Positions 41,340 to 55,500 of a DNA stretch of 64,000 nucleotides are shown here, one piece after another (positions within the stretch are counted from its first letter, which is position 1; every line of letters begins with the position of its first letter). The translations under genes were made by a program, and so were the position numbers. The DNA is from Raffaelea ambrosiae (taxonomy: Eukaryota; Ascomycota; Sordariomycetes; Ophiostomatales; Ophiostomataceae): assembly GCA_002778195.1 (NCBI GenBank), contig PCDI01000008.1, positions 328,359 through 392,358 of the forward strand, given 5' to 3'. Below the pieces are notes generated by a model. It saw only the letters and a program-made list of their open reading frames with translations. It was not told the DNA's origin and made no database searches.

Positions 41340-44311
41340 TGGCCATACAACGTCTGTAAGACGCCGAAGAGGACCGTCTTTATGACGCAGCATTGGTGCA
41401 GAAGGATTTCCACTCTCGGACGATGGCTGTCCACCCTCCATCCTGCCTGTGCGTCCCCTACCCTTGCTCACGAAAACGTTCTCAACTGGGAAGCTCGGAG
41501 CTGACACGGGAGCTGAAAAAACGCCGAACCAGAGCGACAAATAGTCCTTCTTAAAGCTGCACAGCCAGAGCAGATCGTCGCTCGCTTGCGCAAGCCCGGG
41601 CCATACGACCGAAACAACTCCATTTCTCCATAATAAAGACCGTCTGAAAAGCCTACGGAGACTATTGTACGGTGCTGACAAGTCCAGTCCTATGCACGAA
41701 AATATGGGATGTAGTTACGAGTAGCTGACTTGAATGTAAATACTACGAGGTATAGCCGTATTCCCAGGCTCTGCAACAGCTTTGGCGACCTTTTAGTTGG
41801 ATCGACAACTCTTGATTCGCCAAGCCACAACGACTTGCCCAATGGGGAAATTAGCCCAAATTTCCCAAATCTCGTCGGATCCGTTTTGCACAAGGGCGCT
41901 CATCAACCCCAAAACGGTGCTCCGTTTCGCTTTTGGTGGTGGGTCTGCTCCCAACCAATAGTGTACTACGTACTCGTACACTGTAATAACAGCTCCGAGG
42001 TCCTGTCCTTGGAAGGATGCTTCCGGCTTGCCATCGTCTCCTTTCCCGTTCCACTAGGGCGGTACCCATTTTCAACCCCTACATGGTAGTTACAGTGTAC
42101 ATGGTTGCTTCTCTCTGTCTCCCCCCCCCATAAGATTCCATAGCGTCTCTTAGGCACCTAACGTAGGGGAGCAGCATTTTTGAGCCCCCCCCTCTCAGAG
42201 TTTCTTATCTTTTTTCTGTCTTCACGCGTGTCTGTGTCTCATCTTTCTCATCTTTGCCTCGCAAAGGACAAAGAGCGGCAGGAACAAACTCAAGCGGACA
42301 TCGGTCGCTAAACAAGGTCACCCGGTCGCCCTACAGCCAGTCGCCTCGTCTCGCCAACGGCTTGTTCTCCCGCCAGATAGACGAGCTTCTAGTGCCCTTC
42401 CCATAGTCCTGTCGGGGCGACCACCGAGATCGACCGGGCCTGCTCTTGGGAAGAACGTCCAAGACCACGCCTGGCTCCAACAGAACAATGCCTGACCGCG
42501 TCGCAGCGAAGACGGGCTAGTGTGGTGGCTCTTGTTCGGTCAAACCCGAGCAGCAGACCAGAACAAGTGGCGGGTCCTCTTTTTCCTTTTTTCTTTTCTT
42601 CCATGCCAACTCCAAAAACCCCATGTCCCCTCTCCATTTTTCGACTCCACACAAGGAAACTCCATAGGGGGGGGGAAAGGGTCCATTTCACCCAAACATG
42701 GCCTTTTCGATTCCGCACTCGCACTCACAGTCTGCTATCAACGAGCCCTTTTTTTTATTTGAATTTTTCTTGTTTGATGCCCATCGACAGATTCCTATCT
42801 AATTTGGGAAGTGGTTTGGTTTGGCAACCCACAGTTCTCCACCGTCCACTACCGGTAGCTCAAGACAACAAGAAAAGAGACTTTTCGTGTGTCCAGGCCA
42901 TCCTCTCCCTTCATAGCAACTAGTTACACGGTAGTTGGACAGAAACAGAAGGAGGGTAAAAGGAGAAAAAGCAAAAAAAAAAAAAAAGTCCATGGCGTAT
43001 CCATGTCGATGCGTACTCGTATGGATAGAAGGGAACAAAAGCATTGTCAGTCGGCAAAGAGCCGAGACTAACCCCCAAAACAGAGTAGGCACGCCCTTCG
43101 TCTGTGTCCGTCGCTGCGGTGGCCTTCTGGTCTCCTCGTTGTCTGCTCGTGTGTCCTTGTGTCTCCTCTTCTTGGCTCCTCCCCCTCCCCATTTCCATGC
43201 CGCGCTATACTATGTACGCAGCATGCTCCGCCTCTTGTCTCCCCATTTCTCAGTAAGACCCAGCCGTGCAGATGCCCAAGAGGGGAGCGGGATGGGATGT
43301 TGGGGGCCAAAAATCGGTGTGCAAAAATCCATTCATTTTTGCCTGCCCATGATCACGGTCGGAGGTCGGGGATTTGGGGCAACACGCCAGAGGGAGGGAT
43401 GTTATGGAGTTCCAAATGAGGGGGGAAGGCTCGGATAGGCAAGGCCTGCCAGACAAGGGGCCTGTGATTTGGAATTTCGAATGGCACCTGAAGTCGGGGG
43501 ACAAGGCCAGTGGTGTTCAGAGAGTGGCAAAAAAACAAACAAAACAAAACACGATCCCATCACGGTCAACCTCGAAAGGCAGAAAGGCACGAGAGAGGCC
43601 CTTTTGGTCTCCTTGGTTATCTTTGCCAGCCATGTCAGTAATATGAGCATGCCGAAGACACCGAACTACAAGCAGGGAGTAACTAGTGACCAGTTCATTC
43701 ACCACCACCATGGGGATCACTGCACATATCGTAGAATACACACCCTCCTTTCCACACCCCCGGGACTGCATTGTGAGATACATCGGCCTCAGATACATCT
43801 ATCTACAATCTACCAACAAAAATAAAACCATCTCACAGACGGGTGAGATAACAAATACATCAACCCTACAGGCCAGAAAAAGCTCCTAAAAGTTGCCTGG
43901 CCCAGTCCGGCCTGGCCTCAACACGGTATGGCCCCAAAGCCACAGCCGGTCACAGCCAAAGTAGAACAAAACGGGAAGAGGAAGGACACAGCCGTGTGAG
44001 AACCTTAACACTTGTGCTGGGACAAGGGGGAAAAAAAAAGCAGAGAGAAAGAGGGTGGGCTCTCCGTTTACGTTATCCTCTTGTTGTAGCGTTGGCGTCT
44101 CTTCGTAGGGACACATGGCAAAACCATGCCCATTTCTCACTGGAGGGGACTTGTCCCCACTATCCGGCCAATCAGTCGGGACGATTGCGAAGAAGAAGCT
44201 GATTTGTTGGGTCTACATTGGACTTTCTCCAGTGGAAAAAAGAAAGGGCCCCCCATGGGCGACCCATTCGTGGTGTAATAGTTGTCTTCCGCAAATAACA
44301 CATGTTGCATC

Positions 44312-44338
44312 TTTTTGCACTTTTTGCACTTTTTGCAC
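44312..44338. repeat. 9-bp tandem repeat, three units
   Basis: TTTTTGCAC repeated three times, then a diverged copy. Confidence 0.85.
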
Positions 44339-47300
44339 TTCTTGCTACACGCATAACTACGCTGTGAGTAAAAAATAGTCAAAAGTGGCAGGGAGTGGCA
44401 CGTTCCGGGGGGCAAGATCCGTGCCACCGTAGTTACACCTTACGTAGGCAGGTTGTCAAGAAAAGGGCGATAATACCACCGAAGCCTTCTTTTTGTAATT
44501 GTTTTTTTTTTCGTTCTCCGCCCACGCCATGCCTTATAAGGAGGGCATTGGTTTTTGCTGCACATCACCACAAAGACCACAGCAAACACACGTGAGATGC
44601 TGTTCTCTATCGTTCTTTCGTCAGCAAATGTGTGGGCTGGAAGGAGGGCGGCTCTGGGAGTGGGATCGTTGACAAGGCAAGGCAATGAAGGCGAAAACAA
44701 GTGAGGGCAGGGGGGGGGGAGTGTACAAACATCAGACACCACCACCACACTGACCCGATTATACACCGTACTTCCACATACTACGGTACAGTCGTAGAAT
44801 ACCAAAACGTCCTCCACTCTCGCTCAAACGGCCCGCCTGTACGGTCCTTGTTGAGCATGAGCCATTCCCAATATAGCTGGGCCACATCTGGGTTTCAAGT
44901 TTTTTTTAATGTTGTTTATGTCAGTCGCCCTCTTGATTTTTATCTCATTTTTCATCTCTGGGCAGTTTTTGTGCACTGGTCAGATACGGGGTCCGTGGTA
45001 GCAATCGGGGTATTTGCACAGTTTGGGATGCAAGACAAAGATAGTTCTGGTTCTCTGGTTCTCCTCTCGTTCTCTCGCCCACGACTCTAAAAAAAGAGAA
45101 AGCTTGCAAAAAGCAGAGAACCCTCCACTCGGGCACACAGACATACCATTGTACGCCCCCTCCCCTCTCCAAAAATAAGTGTAGAACCGGAGAAGGAGCC
45201 AACGAGTCTCTCCGACGGGAGCTGGCGGGAAAGCCCTTGTCTTGTTCATGTCTCGTCTTCAGACGTCTGCCAGTAGCCCCGGAAGTTGCCTTGTTGACAA
45301 CCTCCTGCCCTGCCATCATCTCGCCTTCCTTGCGCCTTTTCTATTTCGTTCTCTTTCTCGTTGCCTATTTCCTATTTTTCTTTTTTTTCCCTTTTCTTTT
45401 GCACCACCCCCTTCCTCTTGTGTGGCTTTGACAATTGGTGGTTTACATGTCCTCCCTTCCACCCATTTACGAGTTTCCTGCAGTAATGCTACTGTGTGCG
45501 GGTGTGCATGTGTGCGGTGTGCGGTGTGCAAGTATACGCACATCATCACCGGTTGTATTGCAGTTCGAGACTCCTTAGTTTCGCGACTTATCACTCTTTG
45601 GAGCACTTTGGGGGCACTTTTTGGGGGCAGGGAAACTTGGGGGCCAAATATAAAACTGGATTTTTTAATTGGTTAGTAGATACGGTGTAATAACTAATAG
45701 TTGCCATGTACAAGTAGTATCAGAGATTGGGCCCAAACCGAAACCCGGAAGAAACCATACGCGGCGAGTCATACGCACAAGGGGATACCTTTTATTTTGG
45801 CAGGATAAACAAGAAGAATCAGGGATCACTGGCCTGTTTCGGAGGGTGTGTGCAGCCAAAAAAGAAAAGGCAGAACACCCCCCCCCTCTTTAAACAACGG
45901 GTGGCGTTCCCGACAACGACCAAATGCCGAAAATGATGTCAGAACAAGTTACAGTTTGTTTGAGGGAAAGGGAAGAACACACATACACATATACAAATAA
46001 AAAAACAATAACGTGCCGGGAACCGCAGGTGATGGGCAAGGGAGAGGGTGATCAAAAGCGGCGGAGAAAGAGAGCATGGGACACGGAGATGCAGCGCACA
46101 GGGACGGCAAGCAACCACATCTTTTTGGACACCCACCTCACACGCCAGAGAAAAGACCGCCGCAGCGGTCTACGATGCCGTGGGCAAAGTCTGCGAGTGC
46201 TCTTGTAATCGAGTCTCGCCACACAGTTTCTGTGGTTTCTGTGTTCACTAAACAGACCCGGAAAAATGGGGTTATCAGTCCATTTCGGCTTGATATTTTC
46301 CCCAGTGATATTTGTCAATCCTACAAAGCCTGTCGCTGACTTATGCTTCTTTTTCTTATTGGAGGCTTAATTTAATTTTTTTTCACTGTTTTCGTCCCCA
46401 GTATTTGACCGGGAGTTGCATGACTCTGGGCTATCATCGCGTCTTGGCAAAAAACTCGAAAAAAAAAGGTTAATAGTGGCCTGTCGGATTTGCCTTTCTG
46501 CCACTTCTCATTTTTTTTGTTCTTGTTCTTGTTTACTGGGGCGAGGATCGACGAACGGATCTCCCTGGGGCGTAGTGAAGCAGGAATAGGGTTCCTCCGC
46601 ATCAAATTCGCAGCATCCAGACCAGAGGCCTTTTTTGCGAGGCCGTTGATGGCGGATATTCTCCTGCTCCAGGAGGAAGTAAGCCATTGCCCCTAACTAC
46701 TACACAAATAGTACTGCAACGATGACAGCATTCCCGTAATCTTCTGGCGTCGTGTTTTTTCACTCTTTTCACCTCCCCGTCCGCCTCTGTCCGCCTCCTG
46801 TGAGTTTCGTCAAGCAGAAGCGGTTCCGCAATGATGCCCACCAGGGAAACCCGTGATGGACCATGACAAATTGTAGTCGTGAAAACACGGACGTGTCATT
46901 GTATGCATCTTACTAGTTAGTTGCTAGTAGTGCTAGTAGTACGAGTAATGTGAGATATGGGGTGGTAGGGAGGGGCAGGGCGAGTTCGGTCCCACCCAAG
47001 GCGCCGGTTCGGATTCTTGTGCCGGTGCAACGAAGGGCACATAGAGTGCGAGAGTATCAATCAATCCATCACAACCAGGGTTGTGAGCGAAAAGGCGGAG
47101 AGACAGAGAGAGAACCGCATGCTGTTTCTGGACCAACGTCCGTGTCTTGATTGCGACTTTGACGATTCATCGTGGGAAGAGTCCCCGGCAGAAAACAGAA
47201 ACCTACTGATCAATGAATGACAAGGATTGCCGCAGGCCAAAAATAATTGAACAGAAGTGAGAGAAAGGGAAAACAATGCAACAGAAAATGGGGGAAAAAG

Positions 47301-47736
47301 AAGCTAGAGACCAGGAGACAAAAAAGAAACAGTTCCCGGCTGAGCACATCCTATCTGCCGTGTTGTTTTGAATTATTGCTGATGGCGGTGATGGTCAGTG
47401 ACGCTGATGATGATGCCCTTTGATGCCGCTGCCGCATTGTGTCTCTCGTCTTTGCCGTCCTATACGCAACACACCCCGTTGTTATTGTTCCGGCATTGGA
47501 TTACATTGAGGGAAGGTGATGCAACTGCCAAAGAGAGCAAAGCAGGAACATAGATGTAAGGTCGTTGACGTCGACCGACATCCTTGAAACAGCCTCTGCT
47601 CTGCCGTGACGATAGTTGCTATGCACGCCCCCCCTTGGGATATCACGCACAATCCCGGGCCCCTGACCCAATGCACCGGGACAATGCCAAAACGGCAAAG
47701 CACTGGGTAGTGAAGGTGTGTAGCCTCAGGCTCAAA

Positions 47737-47749
47737 GGGGGGGGGGGGG
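47737..47749. repeat. 13-nt G run
   Basis: Uninterrupted G homopolymer in the gene-free region. Confidence 0.9.
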
Positions 47750-49473
47750 CTAAAAAATAGGCATTAACTAACTAGTGCACCATTGGGAAAACATGAGCAG
47801 GTTTCTGACCAATACAGGGCTGTGCGTGGTTCGTGCCAAAGTGGTTGTTCCTGCTTTCGCTGCACGTCTCCTGGCATGGCTGCTGGTAGGGATGTGAGGT
47901 GTGTGGCTCTGGGGATGAGATGCTGGTGCTGGCACTGTCCAGGGCTCTGTCCACTTACTGGCCTGAGGCCTCTCTCGCGGTTCCCCTGTTTTCTGACCTA
48001 CGGTAAGGCTGCAGCGCCCTGAACTAACTCAAAACAGGCAACATTCTTCGAGATTCGCCCAATTTACGGAAGGGGCACCCAAGAAAGGAGGGACACGCAC
48101 AAAAGACAACAAGGAAAAGAACGGAAGAAAATGATAAAGAAAAAAACCGTTGTTTCTCTTTTGACTTTTTGATTCGCCACCCCTTCATTCTGCATGGTGT
48201 CCTTGTTCCACCATTGTAGCGACCGCGACGTTAGCCTGCACTCCCATTTCCCGGCAAAGAAGTGAAATATTAGCATCTTACACCGTCCTCATAGTTGCAT
48301 ACCTTGCGTAGTAAGAACCGCATAGGCTTGCTCTACATAGTAAGTGTCTTATTGCTGCTGTAGGTTACACCTCCTTTGGCTTCTGATTCGACCTTGACTT
48401 CCCCAAGCGTACACATCCTAAGTAATACCAATGGCTGGATTCGAGATGCAATAGGAGGGGGGGTTGGGGTCCCGGTGGGTGGTGCTTTGCTGTTCAAAAT
48501 GCTACTGTATCTTACATCTCCATCGTGTATTTTGTTCGCGTTAGGAAGGCTATCAATTCTGGCAACCGCTTTCGTGTTCTGGGCCTTTTGTGTTCTTGGT
48601 CCTTTTTGTTCTTGTTTGCTCTCTGAGAGACGATCCTTGCCCGACTTGCGGGATTTGCCCGCGGAAAAGTGTATTATACTGTGAGACGATCCAGGAGAAG
48701 AAGGGGAAGAATTGTGACTGCGGTAATGAACAAATAGAAAAAGAAAAAGATACAGTACAACAGAAAACAAATAGGGAAGAACAAAACGGGCGGAGAATCC
48801 CCAAACTCGCCGAATAGGCCAAGCTTTTTTTTTCTACGACCGCCGGGTTTTATGGTTATCGCCCAGCGAGCCGTCTTTTTGGCCACGGGGTGCAAAGAGA
48901 AAATGGGTAACCGCAACAGTGCACGTCCTGGATGGGAAAGCCAACCCCCCCTCCTCCTCCCCTCGCCTCAAAAGGCGGGCTTCGGTGTTTGGTTCACTTT
49001 GGGTCACGCCTCGAACGCATACCGCAATGAGCATCTCGTAAACTTGGGGAGATCTCACATGGACCCGACATGTCGGATGAAAACCAGTTTGGCGACAGAT
49101 CAACCTTGCCGGGGACGTGTGTAAGATACTCTCATGTAAGTGTGCAAACAGTCGGGCCTCGGTGCTCTTCGGGGACGCCTTTGCTGACGAAGAAGACCGG
49201 GGTTGTTTTGGCCGGCGCATGTTGCGCGCAGCAAGCGTGCATGAAGAATAGGAAGGACCAGCGTGTAACGTGTAATGCTTTACTTTCCTGCTTTCCCGCC
49301 TTTTGGAGAGAACTCGGATATGTCCCTTGGCCGCCATTTCAAACGGCAAATGACTACATGCACAACCCGACAGAATGGGAAAAGAGCGGTCGCTACCACG
49401 GTCAGACACCAAATGGGAACGTGCAAGGAAGGCCAAAGTTGAGATGAGAAAAGGCAGGTAGGGGGGGGTCACT

Positions 49474-49503
49474 ATGAGACGCCATGAGACGCCATGAGAC
49501 GCC
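49474..49503. repeat. 10-bp tandem repeat, three units
   Basis: Unit ATGAGACGCC in three perfect copies. Confidence 0.85.
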
Positions 49504-52500
49504 ATGGATGGCATACCACACACTCAGAAGAATTAGTTAAAACCATTCAGTCATCCGTGTGGCTGAGCCTGTTCTAGCATGCCGGCAGGCTAAGTTGCCG
49601 GGCAGATAGCGTGTGGCTTGTAAAGATGAGCACTAACCACATTGCACCGTAAGATACATTAGCACTGCATGCTCACTGTCCCAGTTCCCGGGAGTCGTGG
49701 CCGCCGGGCCCTGTTTCTCTCGCTCTCTTTCTCTCCTTGTACGGTGTAGGTTGGTCTTGTTGTCGTTCTGGCGAATCTATTGCCCCCCCCCTCTAACTTG
49801 CACCCCTGTCCGCGTCTTATTTGTCCGTGTCCGGTCTGTTCTCTCAGATTTCTCTGTTCTCTGCCTTCCCTTGGAGTGAGCATTATGTCACATTGGGGAG
49901 GGGGGGAGGTTGTCCGTACTTTTCTACATAGTACTATGTCGGCGACCTCATTGTCGGGGAATGCACCAAGCATGGTGATCTCTTGCCGCAGGAATGGATG
50001 ACCTGAGGGTTGCGCTATGGACTGCAAACCAACGTTGAATATTCTTCGATAAAGGGAAGGAAGAAACGGAAGAAACGGAGGGCAAACGGAGGCCAGCGCC
50101 AAGGAAGGGTGAACGCCTGTTTTCTTTAATTTTCTTTAATTTTTAAATTTTTCAAACTTTTTTTTTTCAGATTCCCTCCACTAAAATGGTGGAAAGGGCA
50201 AGTTGAAAAAAGAAGCAACAGCCTGCTTTGTCGCTGCCTGTTAAGCTATCTATGCTATCGCTGCGCTGTGCAGCAGCAGTTGCTCGTAGAATCGATCTTG
50301 GCATCGCAGGTCTCGCCACTGTTCCTTTGCACTGCAATAGCCCTTTTTTCCCCTTTGTGGTTTCTAGTTTCTCAACTACTTCGTAGCCTCTGTTGATCCT
50401 TCTCCTTGTCTTTGCCTGCATGGGTTTTATTCGTGCTGGGGCTATGACGTGCCGCTACATATGCCCCAACTCGGTAGGTCAAAAACTCGTGGTTACATGG
50501 TAAGAAGATACAGGACAAAAGCCAGCAGCGCTGCAGGAAAATCCCCTGGTCCCATGCATCGTTTCACACCAACTGCCCACCCCCATCCTTGCGGTCCAAT
50601 GTCGGCTTCATGTCTGCTTTCGTGTTAGCATAGTTGATAAGGCTGAGCCTCTGGACATGGAGGGAGACACGGGAGGAGACATGCACCTGGGAATGATGAG
50701 CAAGAAAACAAAGCACCGAGCTCGCACGTCCAGCCAATGACACCACTGGATTGGCCTTTTCCTCTACACACCAACGAACAGCTTGTTCCGACAGATGGCA
50801 AAGTGCAACGGTGAATATGCACGGGAAATTGCTTATTGGCTGCGTGCGAGCTGCCTCCCTGCAGATTCCACTCTTTTTGGTGTTAATCACCGCCAGATTC
50901 TTGGGGCTAAGAGAGAAGACGAGGTAGCCGGTAAGGCGAGCGTAGGGGAGAGGGGAAGGGGGGGGTGTCGTGGCAAAACCGTTACCCAAGAGCCAGGAGC
51001 TGCTGGGGTCGGGGCCGTTTCTTTGGCCCGTTTCTATGGGCCGTCTTTATTCTCTATTCTCTGGGTCCATTTTCATGTGCTTTCGCGTGCTTTCCTCGCG
51101 TGCTTTCCTGTGCTTTCCTGTGCTTCCCCCCGTTGGCCTGGGTCTCTCCTTGTTGCCCTAACCGGCATCAATTTTCAGAGTTCTCACGCTAATTGGGGCC
51201 ACGTTGAAGAGGGCCGCTGGGCCTACTCGACCAAAAAGACCTTCTTTCTACAGGCATAACTTCATTACGCACCCGCCCTCCTCCCCTTTGGGGTGGCGCA
51301 CCTCCCTTTGGGCCGCTCTTGTCTCAAGATGAAGCCATGGTGGACCGGAAACCGCCTGCCATTGGAAGACGGCCAGAATGTGCAATGTCCCCTAATCGTC
51401 TGTGCTTCTTTTGGATTCGGCGCTGTGACGAGAGGGGGGGGGGGTCGCGGGGTCCGTAGGAGATAGGCGCGGTCTGGTCTTTCCAGGCTCAAGAAGGGTA
51501 GCATTGGGGGTGTATATGAGAGTGTGCTGTCCTTGTTGTCTAACTAGTGCTTGCAGGTCTCGTATGCTTGGTAGAGTTTAGCTCTCTTTGCCAGCGATCT
51601 TTATGGGAGCGCTGGGCCGAGCTCACCAAGATGATAAGTGACAGGATGCGACGAAAATGGGGACGGGGTCGAAAACTACGGTGTGTGTTCGAGTGTGAGA
51701 GAGGGCATTTGGGTCCACGGGCAAGTCGTCGGGGGGAGGGGAGCGCACAGAGCCAGAATAGACGACGATGGTGAGAATGAAGGCTCGTTCCGCATGTTTT
51801 TCGTGTTTCCTCTCCCTTGGGTCGCGCTGGTGAAGAAAGCGACCACGGCTGGACAAGATGGAGGCCAAGTCAAACCACCACACCGTAAGAATTAAGCGTG
51901 GGCATAGCCCGTAAGAGGGACAGGGTCCGTTCCGTCACCGTGGGTGCGAAGCAAGGAGGGCGGACAGAACCATTGGACCATGCAGCAGCCAACCCAAAAC
52001 GCCAGAGAACACCCGTCACAGCTGGAATTTACCGCCCCCTCCTCTGTTCCCTTGTAGGGCAGAAAGGTGGCCCGGTCACCTCCCTCGCCTCCCTTGACCT
52101 TTCTTTTTGCCTTTTTTTTTTTTGGCTCTTCAACGTCCCGGGAAAAAAAAGAAGCAGCAATCAGCGTGGGGAGTGGAGCATGGCGGTTGGGGTGTGTGTT
52201 TGTGCTTGTGTTTTGTGTGCGTGCTTACATACACCCTGTACTCGTAGTCAATTGCTCGTTTGGGCAGCTTCTGGCAAGCTACATCAATTACGCTTCCTCT
52301 TTCGGTGACTGGCGTAGGAGACGCTCGTGGACAAATGGCCCGACTTTCAGGCCAGCAGATAGGCGACCCCGAAAAGACGACAGACTACAGATGACAAGTC
52401 CTTCCTGCCGTCTCCGGGCCCAGACGAATCGGTGAGCAAGCAATACGACGACCAGATGCATGACCTCGTTGACCACACCAGGCAAGGGAGGAAGGGACCT

Positions 52501-55500
52501 CCCCAGGCCGGGGAAGTTGGATGGTTGCATCTACGAGTATGCTGGATCGGGACAAGGATGAACAGTAAAGCCCGGACGCCCGGCGCTCGTGTATCTGTGG
52601 TTGGTTTCCCAAAGTACATAGTGGGAGTGTCATTGTGCCTGTTTTTGACAATGTATTGCACTGCACTGATGCAAAGTTGTCTGCTGCGCCGCGTTCAGGC
52701 TGTGATGCTGCCGCTGCGTGAGCGCGACGACGCACTAGTCGGCAAGGCGCGACACCGACAGGCCAGCTGACTACTCGTACATTGGTAAATTGCGCACACA
52801 CGACACATGCACTGCAAGGTACAACGGTCTCGCAGTCTTGGGGACGTTCCTCGGTACGCAGCCTGTTGATGGCGCGATGCGCCGTGCTTGCAGTACTTGC
52901 CCTTCTGGAGTACCGGTCGACAACTGCAAATTCCAACGGTTGCCATGTACTCGCAACTAGCAAGAAGTGGAATCGTCCGAGAGGGAGAGGGGGGAAGGGT
53001 CGCAATGGCAACTCAGGGGGGGCGAGGCAGGCTCGGCCTTTCCCACCAAAAAAAAAAAAAATGATCACCTTGGAATTTGGGGAGATATCGACATTTGGAA
53101 TGGCCGTGCAGCCAATCAGCGCGCGAGACAGGCGCTTGGTAATGGTCGATGTTAAAAATAGGGACTTACAAAGCACGTGCGAATTTGGGAGCCGCGCCCA
53201 ACTGGATGGGTCCACGGATGGGTCCAAGGGAAAGACTGCTACTACAGCGACAGAGAACCCGACAAGAGAAACAGTGGGGGCTGGAATTTGGAAAAAGACT
53301 TGGCCCCATCTTATGGGCAGGGGTGCAATTGCCACCATACTGAAAGAGGAATACAGAAGTGATACACAGGCTCTCGAGAGAGGAAGGAGTCACCCAGGCA
53401 TGGGGAGCCTTGGGGGGAGCCAGAGGACACCGTGCTGCGAACCTGGAGAAATGAGGGAAGGCAACGGGGGTTGGACGAAACACGAACGGCGTGTACTCGT
53501 ACAGGCACCCAGGCCAGCGCCACGTTATTACGCTCTGTTGCCTTGCTATTGCATCCCTTTTGGGCGTTATTCTTTAAACAACGTTTTTTTTTCTCCCGGG
53601 GTGGTTTTTTTTTTTTCTGTTTTATTTCCTTTGCTTTGTGGTTCTTTCCCTAATTTCGCCTATGAAGGAGCAGGCAAGAGCCAGTCATGAAGCTCTTTCC
53701 GTGTTGAGGTCTAATTTGCATGCGATTTTTTATCTTATTTTTGCCTTTATTTTTTGCCTGTATTTTTTTTATGTTTAATCTTTCTGAGCAGGGGCGGAGA
53801 AATCCATCCTCGGTGCGATCGCCGGCCAGGTGGATTCAAACACATGTAGAACAGATGCAATCCCAGCAACAGCCGCGGGTCCTCAACAGTGAAACGATGC
53901 GCGCTCGGCCGTCAGCTTGTTGGCTCTTCTGGCTCTGCTGGGCTCTGGTTTCTCGTGCTTCTCTGTCTACGAGTACATAGCAGATGTGTCTCAACTGGAG
54001 GCCACAGTCCTCTGGTCAACCATTTGCACTGTGTAGAAGTGTGCGCAGATCTCTGTTTGCGCAGAGAGAATCCTGCCGAGAAAGCCGTCGAACCACGCAG
54101 GCGGCCTGAGTGAGGAGAAAAGGCTGCTACGTGCCGTGTAGACGAGTCAGATGCGCAGCAACCAGTCGGCTTGCAGAGACCGCAGAACTGGGTACACAGA
54201 GCTGGCAAAAGTACAGGAAAGACGGCAGCGCATGCCGAGGGCCGTGCGCGGATGGGACGGTAAGTATATCTTGCCCATATCGCAGGACTGGAGGACAGTG
54301 TGTGCCGTTGCCTCCGAGCATTTTAGCGTTTGGGGGATGTCACTCGAAGATGCTCGGTGTGTTTTGTCCGTTTTGCAAATGCTACAGTGTCTGTGTGTGG
54401 GAAAGAAAGGCAGTTTTAGGCCGGTGTCTGTTGTATTGCAGCGCAGCTTTCCCATGATACGCTTCTGGCAGGCTCCAGGATTCGCTAGCAGGCTCGCTTA
54501 TACGAGAACAGGACAGGGGGCTGGTTCGCAGGGATTTGCAAAAGGACTGGCCGATCGTTGGGATCATCAACGCACTAATAGAACTCTGTGATTTGTTTAT
54601 CCAGACATTGGGTAGCATGCAGATCCTAAAACAGTCAAGAGGTTTCGTTGTCTGAAGTTGAGTGATGAGGATGAGAAGGAAGGAGAAAGCAGAGAAAAAG
54701 AAGTACGGGCCCGATGTTGCAATCTACTATGTACGAACACAATCTACGAGCATACCCTTACTACACGACGACACGCGCGCGCCGGCGATACAAAGCCGTG
54801 CTCTCCGACCCGGGAAATAAGAACAAAGAGACGGTCTAGCAAGTAAGAAATGAGGCAAACCTAGAATTAAAGGCCCGATGCTGGGGGAAGAGGGGCCTGT
54901 TCACTAGGGCGACTGCCATGGCCTCATGGCGCATCAATGCGAGAAAGGGGTCCAGAACAGCCAATTCAACGGTCGGGACCGGGGTGCATGAAGAAGCTAG
55001 CCGAGTCGCGAGAATACACGGTAGCGGCAGCGCGATGTCAGGCAGAAGCGCAGACGTCCCTGGTATGGTGAGACAAGAGCGTTATGGCCTTGGGGTAGAA
55101 AGGACGATACGAGGGGCAAAGAGTAAACTTTCGGTGCAAAGACCAAAGACCAGAGGGCAAATAGGTCACCGATACAAGGACGCAGAGATACAATGTACTA
55201 TAGTATTATCAAGAGACAAGAAAGGGCGGTGCAGCTCCCTGTCCATTGCAGAGACCGAAAGACTGATAGAAGAAGGGTGATGGACGAAAAATAGAAGAAG
55301 CAAAATCAAATATGATCCTTTGTGCACTGATTGCTACCCAAAAAAAGACAAGGCACAGTGTTTCGGCTCCACCTACTAATACGACGTCGTAAAACGGCTG
55401 GTTCTCTGGGTATTGGAAACCTCCTGGGACTGTCGACTTCCTGGGACTCCCGCTTTTTGCCCCTTTGTCGACGGGGACTTCCGTGTCTACTATGTACATG

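Noticed and set aside
48834..49523. 229-codon minus-strand open frame
   Set aside because: Composition is random-like, it crosses a G run and a 10-bp repeat, and no domain is evident.
52385..53690. Overlapping 317-codon minus and 302-codon plus open frames
   Set aside because: They overlap antisense, contain homopolymer-coded Lys/Phe runs and show no family motif or sensible splice structure.
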